A stretch of DNA of 18,758 nucleotides, taken from JAHRAH01 sp051009015 (GTDB taxonomy: Bacteria; Pseudomonadota; Gammaproteobacteria; Tethybacterales; Persebacteraceae). The notes under the pieces were generated by a model. It worked only from the letters and a program-made list of their open reading frames with translations. It did no database searches and had not been told where the DNA came from. The stretch covers positions 1 through 18,758 of the forward strand of contig JBPCWZ010000168.1 of the NCBI GenBank assembly GCA_051009015.1, read 5' to 3'. Both the position numbers and the translations under genes were made by a program. This document shows, piece by piece, positions 7,138-14,204 of this stretch. Positions within the stretch are counted from its first letter, which is position 1. Each line of letters begins with the position of its first letter.

Positions 7138-7434
7138 CTACCACCTTGCGGTTTTGAGATTGTGCGTGTGGACATGCTCGCCGCGCGCGACCGGCGCGAT
7201 GATAATGCCGATATCCTGCCCGTATTTGACCGCCCGCGCGCCTTCGGGCAAATCCGCCAAGGCTATCTTATGCCCGATGTCGGCATCCTGCTTTGCCGTC
7301 AGGCGAAAATCGGAGTTGTCTTCCGTGATAACGCAAAGCATATCGGTGCCCGCGCGCAAACCCTCAACGACAACAACGCCGACATTGTCGCTTTTGTGAT
7401 GCACAAGCAGTTGCGGCGGCGTCTTTGTCGTCAT
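7138..7434 (-). CDS. suyA: (2R)-sulfolactate sulfo-lyase, small (alpha) subunit SuyA
   Basis: A 98-residue SAF-domain subunit of the SuyAB lyase. Family features are VHHKSDNVGVVVVEGLRAG, LTAKQDADIGHKIALADL and the closing GEHVHTHNLKTARW. The separate small gene immediately ahead of suyB is the known suyAB arrangement; related dehydratases often fuse the two parts. There is no Shine-Dalgarno sequence. Instead a near-consensus promoter ends 7 bp before the ATG, so the mRNA is probably leaderless. That start also matches the family N-terminus. Confidence 0.92.
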   Translation of the reverse strand: MTTKTPPQLLVHHKSDNVGVVVVEGLRAGTDMLCVITEDNSDFRLTAKQDADIGHKIALADLPEGARAVKYGQDIGIIIAPVARGEHVHTHNLKTARW

Positions 7435-7441
7435 CGGCGGG

Positions 7442-7471
7442 ATTATAACAAAACCCGCCCGCTATTGACAA
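7442..7471 (-). promoter_or_regulatory. Strong sigma-70-type promoter of suyAB
   Basis: On the minus strand TTGTCA (7466-7471) and TATAAT (7442-7447) are separated by 18 bp. The -10 is perfect and the -35 matches 5 of 6. Only 7 bp separate the -10 from the suyA ATG, so transcription should begin at or within a base or two of the start codon. The upstream flank is A/T-rich with short repeats of TTTTTGGC. Confidence 0.75.
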
Positions 7472-7534
7472 AAAGCCAAAAAGCCAAAAAATGCCGGGCG
7501 GGTGCAAATTCATCAAAGAAGATTCCGCTTTTTC

Positions 7535-7585
7535 TCCGCCTTCTTAATGTTTTTGAGCATCCTTGATAGGAGGCAAGAAGGCGGA
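7535..7585. repeat. 11-bp perfect inverted repeat between suyA and the DUF4258-like gene
   Basis: TCCGCCTTCTT (7535-7545) and its complement AAGAAGGCGGA (7575-7585) flank a 29-nt loop. No T-run follows on either strand, so a simple terminator is not clear. A second pair, GCGGATAT (7581-7588) and ATATCCGC (7629-7636), overlaps the first, giving alternative stems. It lies in the 220-bp gap downstream of the gene ending at 7656 and upstream of the suyA promoter. Confidence 0.55.
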
Positions 7586-7655
7586 TATTGTATCGGGCGG
7601 ACAGCCCGGCGGACAATATTATAACCGATATCCGCGCGGCGGCGGATATGCCGGC

Positions 7656-7988
7656 TTATCTTTTGCCGCGCCTTTGGTTGCGGTTGCGGGCGCGTTTTTT
7701 GGTTTCGTTGTATACCGTCAATATGATATCGCCCGAAACGACAACCGCGCAGCCGCGCATCTTTTCCAGCAGATGAATGCGGCGTTTGACGGCGCGGCGG
7801 CGGCGGTTTGACGGCATCGTATTGGCGAGCAATATCCGCCGCCGGTCTATCTCGCGCCGGACATCGCGCCCGGTCAGGATATATCTGCCGTTGCGCAGTT
7901 TGCCATAGCGCATGACAAGGCGCGCGCCTTCGGCGGTTTTGCCGCGCCGCTGAAGTTGGGTGATGGCGTGTTTGGTAAAGGTCAGCAT
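7656..7988 (-). CDS. DUF4258-like small protein
   Basis: A basic protein of about 110 residues resembling the DUF4258 family. It begins MLTFTKHAITQLQRRGK, continues with ARLVMRYGKLRNGRYILTGRDVRREID, and has LLEKMRGCAVVVSGDIILTVYNE near the end, matching the pattern of an N-terminal RHA..R...RG helix and a C-terminal VVV...ITVY strand. Some relatives sit in toxin-antitoxin or plasmid contexts, but no partner antitoxin is visible here. The C-terminus is very Arg/Lys-rich. Possible starts are ATG 7988 (chosen, closest to the domain), ATG 8000 or GTG 8012; none has a good ribosome-binding site. Its 5' end overlaps the promoter of the divergent transporter gene. Confidence 0.7.
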   Translation of the reverse strand: MLTFTKHAITQLQRRGKTAEGARLVMRYGKLRNGRYILTGRDVRREIDRRRILLANTMPSNRRRRAVKRRIHLLEKMRGCAVVVSGDIILTVYNETKKRARNRNQRRGKR

Positions 7989-7989
7989 T

Positions 7990-8019
7990 TTGACAATCAT
8001 AGAATAGCACACATATAAT
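7990..8019 (+). promoter_or_regulatory. Perfect consensus sigma-70 promoter for the YhhQ-like gene
   Basis: TTGACA (7990-7995) and TATAAT (8014-8019) with an 18-bp spacer: both hexamers match consensus exactly. The ATG follows 10 bp after the -10, so the leader should be 3 nt or so. It probably drives the plus-strand set of genes from 8030 to about 9563 and perhaps dsbD. Confidence 0.75.
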
Positions 8020-8029
8020 TGCCATCATA

Positions 8030-8608
8030 ATGACGATGACGGCGGCGGCGCAACAACAACGGCGGCAGTGGCATATCTGGCTGCGCGGGGCGGCGGCGAT
8101 GGCGGTTGTTTTGGCGCTTTCCAATTATCTGGTGCGCTTTCCGCTCAATGAATGGCTGACTTTGGCGGCTTTTACCTATCCGGCGGCGTTTTTGATAACC
8201 GACATGGTAAATCGCACCGCCGGGGCAAAGGTGGCGCGGCGGGTGGTATATGCCGGTTTTGTTTTCGGCGCGCCGTTGTCTTTTGCCTTTGCCTATCTTG
8301 CCCCGCCGGACGATGGCGGCGGCTTACGGGCGGCGGCGCGCATTGCCGCATCATCGGGCGCGGCTTTTGTTTGCGCGCAGTTATTGGATGTCGCGGTGTT
8401 TGACAAGTTGCGGCGGGCTGTCTGGTGGCGCGCGCCTTTGTTTTCGTCATTACCGGCATCGGCGGCGGATACTTTGTTGTTTTTTACTTTGGCTTTTGTC
8501 GGCACGGGAGTGCCGTGGCATACTTTGGCATTGGGCGATTTTGCGGCAAAAGTATTTATGGTTTTGGCATTACTTCCGCCCTACCGGCTTTTGACGAGGG
8601 CATTGTAA
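8030..8608 (+). CDS. VUT-family (YhhQ-like) transporter, probable queuosine-precursor carrier
   Basis: A 192-residue integral membrane protein of the vitamin-uptake-transporter family. YhhQ of E. coli imports queuosine precursors for tRNA wobble modification. Signature segments are FPLNEWLTLAAFTYPAAFLITDMVNR, ARRVVYAGFVFGAPLSF, a QLLDVAVFDKLRR segment, WWRAPLFSSLPASAADTLLFF and the closing FMVLALLPPYRL. About six membrane spans are likely. The N-terminus is short, Gln/Arg-rich and cytoplasmic. ATG 8030 is chosen because of the promoter just upstream; ATG 8036 is an alternative. The substrate is inferred from the family; tgt or queA were not seen in this window. Confidence 0.85.
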   Translation: MTMTAAAQQQRRQWHIWLRGAAAMAVVLALSNYLVRFPLNEWLTLAAFTYPAAFLITDMVNRTAGAKVARRVVYAGFVFGAPLSFAFAYLAPPDDGGGLRAAARIAASSGAAFVCAQLLDVAVFDKLRRAVWWRAPLFSSLPASAADTLLFFTLAFVGTGVPWHTLALGDFAAKVFMVLALLPPYRLLTRAL

Positions 8609-8611
8609 AAG

Positions 8612-9118
8612 ATGGATAACGCCGCCGCCGGTTGCCGCTTTTGCCGTTCGCAAAATTCACAAGGGGCATTTTTGCCGTGCTTGTTTTGCGCGGGCGGGAA
8701 GTTGCGGGCGGCGCGGCAAAAAACCGCAACATTTATCCTGCGGCGGATGGGTTTTGCCGCCCGCGATTCGTTTGATTTGCACTGCGCGGCATTGAAAGCG
8801 GCGATAAACAACAAAAGCGGCGGCGAAGTCGGCGGCGGTTTTGACAATGATGCAAAGGGGGGCAAGGGGGGGATGGATGACCATTCTGCTTTTGTTGATA
8901 ATCGCGCAACAAGTTGCGGGCGGCGGTTTGCGACAATGGCGGCGGCTTTTGTCGGCGAAGGGGTCAATGCCGTCAGCCGCGAAGAGTTTGACGCTCATTG
9001 CCAAATCTTAAATGCCGCCGAAGCAAAGATGCAAAAAGCCAAAGATGCAACCGGCAAAACAAGCGGCAATAACAAAAGCGCAAAGCGCGCAAAAAGCACA
9101 AAAGACAAAGGGGAATAA
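8612..9118 (+). CDS. UbiK-like (BMFP) protein with a duplicated motif and N-terminal CxxC pairs
   Basis: A 168-residue protein starting 3 bp after the transporter gene. The C-terminal part has AVSREEFDAHCQILNAAEAKM (about 120-140), resembling the VSREEFD...L core of UbiK (YqiC), an accessory factor of ubiquinone biosynthesis, followed by a Lys-rich tail. A related segment, AARDSFDLHCAALKAA (49-64), comes earlier, so the core looks duplicated. Residues 8-26 have CxxC-x11-CxxC spacing (Cys8, 11, 23, 26), which might bind zinc or iron. UbiK proteins are normally about 80-100 residues, so this is long. Codon use matches the neighbours, supporting a real gene. The UbiK link rests on a short motif. 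Confidence 0.65.
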   Translation: MDNAAAGCRFCRSQNSQGAFLPCLFCAGGKLRAARQKTATFILRRMGFAARDSFDLHCAALKAAINNKSGGEVGGGFDNDAKGGKGGMDDHSAFVDNRATSCGRRFATMAAAFVGEGVNAVSREEFDAHCQILNAAEAKMQKAKDATGKTSGNNKSAKRAKSTKDKGE

Positions 9119-9125
9119 ACCCGTA

Positions 9126-9563
9126 ATGCAAAACACATTATCTTTTTGGCAGGATGGCGCGGTGTGGCGGCAAAGCGCGCACAATACCAAATGGTGCCTG
9201 CTCGGCTGCGCGATGGGCGATTACGGCACGATATTGTTTTTTCAATTCACGGGCATACCATGGCCCGCATTGGCGATATTCGCGCTGGCGATGACAAACG
9301 GCTTATTGACTTCCATCGCTTTGGAAACTTTCATTTTGCGGCGCGGCGGAATGCAATGGCGCGCCGCCCTGCGCACCGCGCTGGGCATGTCGCTCATCTC
9401 AATGCTGGCAATGGAAACGGCGATGAACCTGACCGATTATTTGATAGTAGGCGAAGCCCGCCTGACATGGAGCGTAATCCCCTTCTCCCTGACAGCCGGC
9501 TTTTTGACGCCATTGCCCTATAACTATTGGCGACTAAAAGCCCACGGCAAAGCATGCCATTGA
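9126..9563 (+). CDS. DUF4396 membrane protein
   Basis: A 145-residue membrane protein of the DUF4396 family, function unknown. It begins MQNTLSFWQDGAVWRQSAHNT, then CLLGCAMGDYGTILFFQ (24-40), LAMTNGLLTSIALETFILRR (54-73), GMSLISMLAMETAMNLTDY (87-105), and ends GFLTPLPYNYWRLKAHGKACH. The His/Cys near the C-terminus and conserved Met/Glu/Asp in the helices are family hallmarks. ATG 9126 follows the preceding stop by 7 bp, with AAAGGGG upstream inside the previous gene's end. An in-frame start at 9012 would add 38 Lys/Gln-rich residues from the overlapping gene's other frame and is rejected. Confidence 0.88.
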   Translation: MQNTLSFWQDGAVWRQSAHNTKWCLLGCAMGDYGTILFFQFTGIPWPALAIFALAMTNGLLTSIALETFILRRGGMQWRAALRTALGMSLISMLAMETAMNLTDYLIVGEARLTWSVIPFSLTAGFLTPLPYNYWRLKAHGKACH

Positions 9564-9648
9564 CAAGTGCATAACGGCGGGAGTGTTGGTTTTGCCGGAT
9601 ATCATATTACGGGATTTATATGCGGCAATGGCGAAAAAGGGGCTTAAA

Positions 9649-11433
9649 ATGGCTTTTGTGATGCGGTTTTTGTTTGCGGTTTTTTGTTTTGTTGCGGCGG
9701 GGGGTTTTGCCTTTGCGGATTCGGCGGCGGAAGGGGGGCGGACGGAACCTTTGCCTCCTGAGCGGGTTTTTATGTTTTCGGCAAATGCTTCCGGTGATGA
9801 CGAAGTGCGGGCGGTTTATGCCGTTATTCCGGGGGCGTATCTGTATCGCGACCGCTTTTTTGTCAGCGTTGTCGGCAATGGCGGCGGCGGCGAAAATATT
9901 GCCGGTGAAAATGTTGTTATTATGCAAACGCTTTTTGCCGAAGGGGAGATAAAAGACGACCCCTTTTTCGGCAAAACCGAAGTGTATTATCATTCCGCGA
10001 CCATCGCCGTCAAACTCGCGGCGGGCGGCGCGCCGAAGGTGCAACTTGCTTTTATCTCCCAGGGATGCGACGAACAAGTCGGCATTTGTTATCCGCCGCA
10101 TCGCGATGTTGCGGCTTTTGATATCGGCGATGGCAAGTTTATCAACAATGCGGCAAACATAACGGACGACAATGCGACAACCCCCGGCGGCATTGTCATA
10201 TCCGGCGACGATTCCGCCGCCGCCGCGATTATCGGCGGCGATAATGTCTTGTGGATGATAGCGGCGTTTTTTGCTTTCGGTTTGTTGCTGTCCTTTACGC
10301 CTTGCGTTTTGCCGATGTTGCCGGTGTTGTTTGGCGTTATCGGCGGCGGTAAGCATTCGCGCGGCAAAGTAATGGCATTGACCATCAGTTATGTCGCCGG
10401 TGTTTGCGCCGTCATTACCGCAATGGGCGTTGTCGCCGGTTGGTCGGGTGCGCTTCTCGGCGTTGCTTTGCAGCGTCCGCCGATGCTTATTGCCGCCGCC
10501 GTTGCCGTTGCATTGTTATCGCTTGCAATGTTCGGCTTTTATGATTTGCAAATGCCCGCCGTCATTCGCAACTGGGCGGCGCGGCGCGGGAGTGTCGGCG
10601 GCAGGTTTGCCGGGGCTTTTGTCGCCGGGGGAGTGTCGGCTGCTGTTTTGTCGCCTTGCGTTGCCGCGCCGCTTGCCGGGGCGTTGTTATATATCGCAAA
10701 CACAGGCGACGCCGCCCGCGGTGCTTTGGCTTTGTTTTCGTTGTCAATGGGAATGAGCGCGCTTTTGCTTTTCGCCGGGGCATCCGCCGGGGCGGTTTTG
10801 CCGAAGGCGGGGGCGTGGATGATGGTTGTCAAACCCGCCGCCGGTTTGTTGTTATTGGCATTGGCGGTTTGGATATTAACGCCCCTTGTCGCTTCTTCCG
10901 TACTGGTTTTTATTTATGGTTTGTTGTTTGTCGCCGCCGGTGTTTTGTTGTGGCGGCAGTGTTTTGGCGGCAGAGCGCGAAAAATCGCAAGTGTGTTTTT
11001 TGCCGCTTTCGGTGTTGTGTCTGTTATGTCGGCAATAAGCGGCGGGCGCGATTTGTGGCTGCCGTTTTCGCACTTGTCAAAACCGGCGGCGCACAATGCT
11101 TTGCTGTGGCAAACGATAACTTCCCTGCCGCAACTTAATAATGCATTGACAAAAAGCGGCGGCGAGTTGATGGTTGTTGTTTATGCCGATTGGTGCGTGT
11201 CGTGCCGCGAGTTTGAGGAAGATGTCATTGCCGATGCGCGGGTGCAAAAAAGGTTGTCGGGCGTTGCGCTTGTGCGCGCCGACATTACCGACAATAATGC
11301 CGATGCCCGCGCATTATTAAAACATTTCGCCTTGTTTGGTCCCCCGGCGGTTGTGTTTTATGACGGCAAAGGCGGCGCGGTGCGATTGGTCGGCTATCAA
11401 ACCGCCGATGAACTGCTCGCCGCCATTAATTAA
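9649..11433 (+). CDS. dsbD: Thiol:disulfide interchange protein DsbD
   Basis: Inner-membrane reductase that carries electrons from cytoplasmic thioredoxin to periplasmic DsbC/DsbG and cytochrome-c maturation factors. All three domains are present. There is a signal peptide, then the periplasmic alpha domain with CDEQVGICYPP (Cys140 and Cys147). The eight-helix core follows, with LLSFTPCVLPMLPVL (Cys219) and VLSPCVAAPLAGALL (Cys337). The C-terminal thioredoxin-like domain has YADWCVSCREFEEDV (CxxC, Cys516/Cys519). ATG 9649 is chosen because AAGGGG lies 6 bp upstream and the signal peptide then starts MAFVMRFLFAVFCF. The 594-residue length is close to the family's usual 560-600. Its loop regions are Gly/Asn-rich like other proteins in this window. 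Confidence 0.95.
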   Translation: MAFVMRFLFAVFCFVAAGGFAFADSAAEGGRTEPLPPERVFMFSANASGDDEVRAVYAVIPGAYLYRDRFFVSVVGNGGGGENIAGENVVIMQTLFAEGEIKDDPFFGKTEVYYHSATIAVKLAAGGAPKVQLAFISQGCDEQVGICYPPHRDVAAFDIGDGKFINNAANITDDNATTPGGIVISGDDSAAAAIIGGDNVLWMIAAFFAFGLLLSFTPCVLPMLPVLFGVIGGGKHSRGKVMALTISYVAGVCAVITAMGVVAGWSGALLGVALQRPPMLIAAAVAVALLSLAMFGFYDLQMPAVIRNWAARRGSVGGRFAGAFVAGGVSAAVLSPCVAAPLAGALLYIANTGDAARGALALFSLSMGMSALLLFAGASAGAVLPKAGAWMMVVKPAAGLLLLALAVWILTPLVASSVLVFIYGLLFVAAGVLLWRQCFGGRARKIASVFFAAFGVVSVMSAISGGRDLWLPFSHLSKPAAHNALLWQTITSLPQLNNALTKSGGELMVVVYADWCVSCREFEEDVIADARVQKRLSGVALVRADITDNNADARALLKHFALFGPPAVVFYDGKGGAVRLVGYQTADELLAAIN

Positions 11434-11465
11434 CACTCCTGTTAACATTTCCGGCGATAGTTGGA

Positions 11466-12539
11466 TTAATAATCGGGATGCATTCTGCCGCGGTTGAAAA
11501 CGGCGCGGGGGTCAAATGCTTTTTTCAGTTCTTTGTGCAGTTGCAATATCGGCGGCGGCGGGGTGTCAAAGGTGTTTTCGTTTTGCAGTTTGCCTTTGAC
11601 AAACAAAGTCGCACTGCCGCCTTTGCCATCCGCCCGGGCGGCTTCGCGGATTTGTTTTGCGCTTTGGCTGTTATCAAGCGACCATATCAGTTCGCCGCGC
11701 CATTGGCAAACTTCTTTGCCTTTTGCCGGCGGGCGGCTTGTGCCGTAGGGGACGGATAACCGCCACAAAGGTTCGTCTTCTTTGCGGGCGGCAAAAAAGG
11801 AGTGTGTGTGGTCGCGGATGCTTTGCCATAATGCATTATCAACTTCTTCGCCGCCGATGGCTTTTGCCGCCGCCATTGGCAGGCGCAAATATAACACTTC
11901 GCCGTCATAAAAACTTGCCGACAGCGCGACCGATTGGCGCGTGAGTTTGTGCGGATATGTCGCAGCATCTTTTGCCGCCATCGGCAGCGCCCGGGTTGTT
12001 TGCACAGGCGGCATCGGGGCGGTGCGCAGATATACCCGGGTCAGCATTCCCAAAGTCCCCAGTGCGCCGGCATTCAGGCGCGATATGTCATAACCGGCGA
12101 CATTTTTTATCACCCTGCCGCCAAAGTGCAGCAACTCGCCAAAGCCGTTTATCATTGACACGCCAAGCATGGCATCGCGAACGCCGCCATAATAAAAACG
12201 CCCGGGACCCGACAAACCCGCCGCAACCGCGCCGCCGATTGTCCCCCTGCCGCCAAAAAGCGGCGGGTCAAATGCCAGCATCTGGCGGTTTTGTTTCAGC
12301 AACCGCTTGACTTGGCAAATGGAAGTGCCAGCCCAAACGCCGACAAACAACTCGCCCGGCTCGTATTCTATGATGCCGTCAAGCGCGGTTGTGGATAGGG
12401 TTTGCGCGCCTTCGCCGTTGTTGTTGCCGTAAAAATGTTTGCTACCATGCCCGCAGATGACGGTATGCTCCCCCCGCTCGTAATGCTGGCGGACGGCTTC
12501 GGCTATCGCGCCTTCGGCTTTGGCAATGTCGGCGGTCAT
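11466..12539 (-). CDS. glcE: Glycolate oxidase FAD-binding subunit GlcE
   Basis: Subunit of glycolate oxidase (GlcDEF), which oxidises glycolate to glyoxylate at the membrane. The 357-residue protein has a PCMH-type FAD-binding domain: LSTTALDGIIEYEPGELFVGVWAGT (48-72), QMLAFDPPLFGGRGTIGGAVAAGL (86-109), GPGRFYYGGVRDAMLGVS (111-128) and VIKNVAGYDISRLNAGALGTLG (143-164). It ends AFDPRAVFNRGRMHPDY. Length fits E. coli GlcE (350). glcD and glcF are not in this window, although the three are usually adjacent. No Shine-Dalgarno is visible; a TATTAT sits 8 bp before the ATG and might be a -10. The preceding gene ends 40 bp upstream on the same strand. Confidence 0.93.
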   Translation of the reverse strand: MTADIAKAEGAIAEAVRQHYERGEHTVICGHGSKHFYGNNNGEGAQTLSTTALDGIIEYEPGELFVGVWAGTSICQVKRLLKQNRQMLAFDPPLFGGRGTIGGAVAAGLSGPGRFYYGGVRDAMLGVSMINGFGELLHFGGRVIKNVAGYDISRLNAGALGTLGMLTRVYLRTAPMPPVQTTRALPMAAKDAATYPHKLTRQSVALSASFYDGEVLYLRLPMAAAKAIGGEEVDNALWQSIRDHTHSFFAARKEDEPLWRLSVPYGTSRPPAKGKEVCQWRGELIWSLDNSQSAKQIREAARADGKGGSATLFVKGKLQNENTFDTPPPPILQLHKELKKAFDPRAVFNRGRMHPDY

Positions 12540-12579
12540 GGTTGTTAATAATACGCCATTCTCCGGCGGCGCGTTATGA

Positions 12580-13341
12580 TTATTTTTTATATTCCGGCGG
12601 CTGTTTAACTATGTTGAAGCGTGTGCGGCACAACTTCCAAAACATTAACACACATCCCATCGTCAAAACACAAATGAGAGACCATAGCAACACTTCCGTT
12701 ACCATGGCAAAATTCCCGCTATGGTAGTTGGCAAGACTCACAAACGGGCTTGTCGGTCCAAAATCTTCGCCAAAAGCAACTTCCGTCAAATAAGCCAAAA
12801 AAACTCCCGCCAAGCACAAGGGAAAAACCACAAGCCATATGAGCATGTGCGTCCGGCGTGTGCAGGAAACAGCAACTCGCGGCGTTTTTACCAATACATC
12901 AAACATAAGAAGCAGCAACAATACAACCGCCGGAAATAACAACACCCGCGTCATGGCAATGCCGTGAAGCGCGTCATCGGCGCGTTCCGGATAGCCGCCG
13001 GCGATTAGTTCCCCGGCTATCCTGCCCGCGCGCGGCGTCAAACCGCCGACATATTCCGTCAGCGGCAGGCAAAAATCCAACCATGCCTGATAGGTTTGCG
13101 GAAACAACAACCCGACCCATCCGGCAACGAGAAAAGCCAGCGCGTATAGCAAAGCAAAGCCGACAAAGCAGCCGCTTTTTGCCAAAAGATTGAAATCAGC
13201 ATCGGGCGAATGCGAGCCCAGATGGTTGAAGTAATCGCCGAGATTCTTTACAAACACCGGCGCATCCCCGCCCGCTTGCGCCGTGCCGCCCGAGTTTTGC
13301 GGGTTTGCCTTTTTGTCGTTATTATCGCCGATAACTGCCAT
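12580..13341 (-). CDS. Predicted four-helix membrane protein, unknown function
   Basis: A 253-residue protein with a Gly/Asn-rich cytoplasmic N-terminus (1-28) and four hydrophobic segments at about 56-80, 130-150, 166-187 and 213-235. The loop between the first two (81-129) contains WLDFCLPLTEYVGGLTPRAGRI. The C-terminus is short and basic. I do not recognise the family. It lies 40 bp upstream of glcE on the same strand and may be co-transcribed with it; the 80 bp to the divergent tpiA hold its promoter. A possible -10 (GATAAT or TAATAT) is followed by CCCGCCGATG, the same sequence that joins the -10 and start codon of suyA. Confidence 0.75.
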   Translation of the reverse strand: MAVIGDNNDKKANPQNSGGTAQAGGDAPVFVKNLGDYFNHLGSHSPDADFNLLAKSGCFVGFALLYALAFLVAGWVGLLFPQTYQAWLDFCLPLTEYVGGLTPRAGRIAGELIAGGYPERADDALHGIAMTRVLLFPAVVLLLLLMFDVLVKTPRVAVSCTRRTHMLIWLVVFPLCLAGVFLAYLTEVAFGEDFGPTSPFVSLANYHSGNFAMVTEVLLWSLICVLTMGCVLMFWKLCRTRFNIVKQPPEYKK

Positions 13342-13421
13342 CGGCGGGATATTATCATAATTGGCATTGTGGCAATGACGGCAATAGGCGGAATTCGGAT
13401 GGCGGGGTTAAAATATTGGCA

Positions 13422-14204
13422 ATGCCGTTATTCATCGCTAACTGGAAAATGCACGGCGGCGCCGCCTTTTGCCGCCAATGGGCGCAAGAGTGGGCGGGGG
13501 CTTTTGTTGATGACAATGGCGAAAACGATGGCGGTGGCTGTCATGCGGAAGTTGTCGTTTGCCCGCCTTTTGCATATATTGGCGCGTTGCGGGCGCAGTT
13601 GTCGGCTGTTGGCGGTGCGGCGAAGGATGTTTTGATTGGCGCGCAGGATATCTCGCGCTTTGATGCCGATGGCGCATATACCGGCGAAGTATCGGCGCGG
13701 ATGGCGGCGGAATGCGGCTGTGCTTATGTCATCATCGGACATTCGGAAAGGCGGCGGTTGTTTGGCGAAGATGATGCCGCCGTCGCCGCCAAACTGCGCG
13801 CCGCCATTGGCGCAGGTTTGCGGCCGGTTTTGTGCATCGGCGAAAGCGAAGGGCAAAAACAACAAGGCAAAACCGCCGCCGTCATCAACGAGCAACTCGC
13901 CGCCGCCGCCGCTATCGGCGACATTGGCGCGCAAAAACTTGTCATTGCTTACGAGCCGGTTTGGGCGATAGGCAGCGGGCAGACGCCCGAAGCGGGCGAT
14001 ATTGCCAAAGTGCAAAAAGTCATCCGCCAAAAGTTAATGTCACAAAGCGGGGCATTTGGCGGTAGAATACCGATTCTTTATGGCGGCAGTGTGCGCGCCG
14101 ACAATGTTGCCGTGCTTTTGGGCGATGGCGATGTTGATGGCGTTCTGGTCGGCGGGGCTTGCTTGAGTGCCGCCGGTTTTGCCGCCATAACACGAATGCC
14201 ATGA
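13422..14204 (+). CDS. tpiA: Triosephosphate isomerase
   Basis: Glycolytic/gluconeogenic enzyme interconverting dihydroxyacetone phosphate and glyceraldehyde-3-phosphate. The 260-residue TIM-barrel protein has FIANWKMHG with Asn7/Lys9, YVIIGHSERRRLFGE with the electrophilic His107, VIAYEPVWAIGSGQTP with the catalytic Glu178, the phosphate-binding LYGGSVRADN and the final VGGACL. All active-site residues are present. A small Gly/Asp/Asn-rich insertion (about 30-40) follows the first helix. ATG 13422 gives the conserved start; an in-frame TTG lies 6 bp earlier. There is no clear ribosome-binding site; a TAAAAT 7 bp ahead of the ATG may be a -10. The stop overlaps secG. Confidence 0.96.
   Translation: MPLFIANWKMHGGAAFCRQWAQEWAGAFVDDNGENDGGGCHAEVVVCPPFAYIGALRAQLSAVGGAAKDVLIGAQDISRFDADGAYTGEVSARMAAECGCAYVIIGHSERRRLFGEDDAAVAAKLRAAIGAGLRPVLCIGESEGQKQQGKTAAVINEQLAAAAAIGDIGAQKLVIAYEPVWAIGSGQTPEAGDIAKVQKVIRQKLMSQSGAFGGRIPILYGGSVRADNVAVLLGDGDVDGVLVGGACLSAAGFAAITRMP

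Noticed and set aside
5970..7434. Altronate/galactarate dehydratase assignment
   Set aside because: The lengths of the two subunits and the motifs (FRRENGRVGVRNHV, GEHVHTHNLKTARW) fit SuyB and SuyA better; the general UxaA fold is shared.
7513..8124. 203-codon minus-strand frame overlapping the DUF4258-like gene and the promoter region
   Set aside because: It overlaps a better-supported gene in another frame, starts inside the divergent gene, and looks like Arg/Pro-rich shadow sequence.
9012..9125. 38-residue Lys/Gln-rich extension of the DUF4396 protein
   Set aside because: It lies within the preceding gene in another frame, is low complexity, and the family N-terminus starts at MQNTLSFW.
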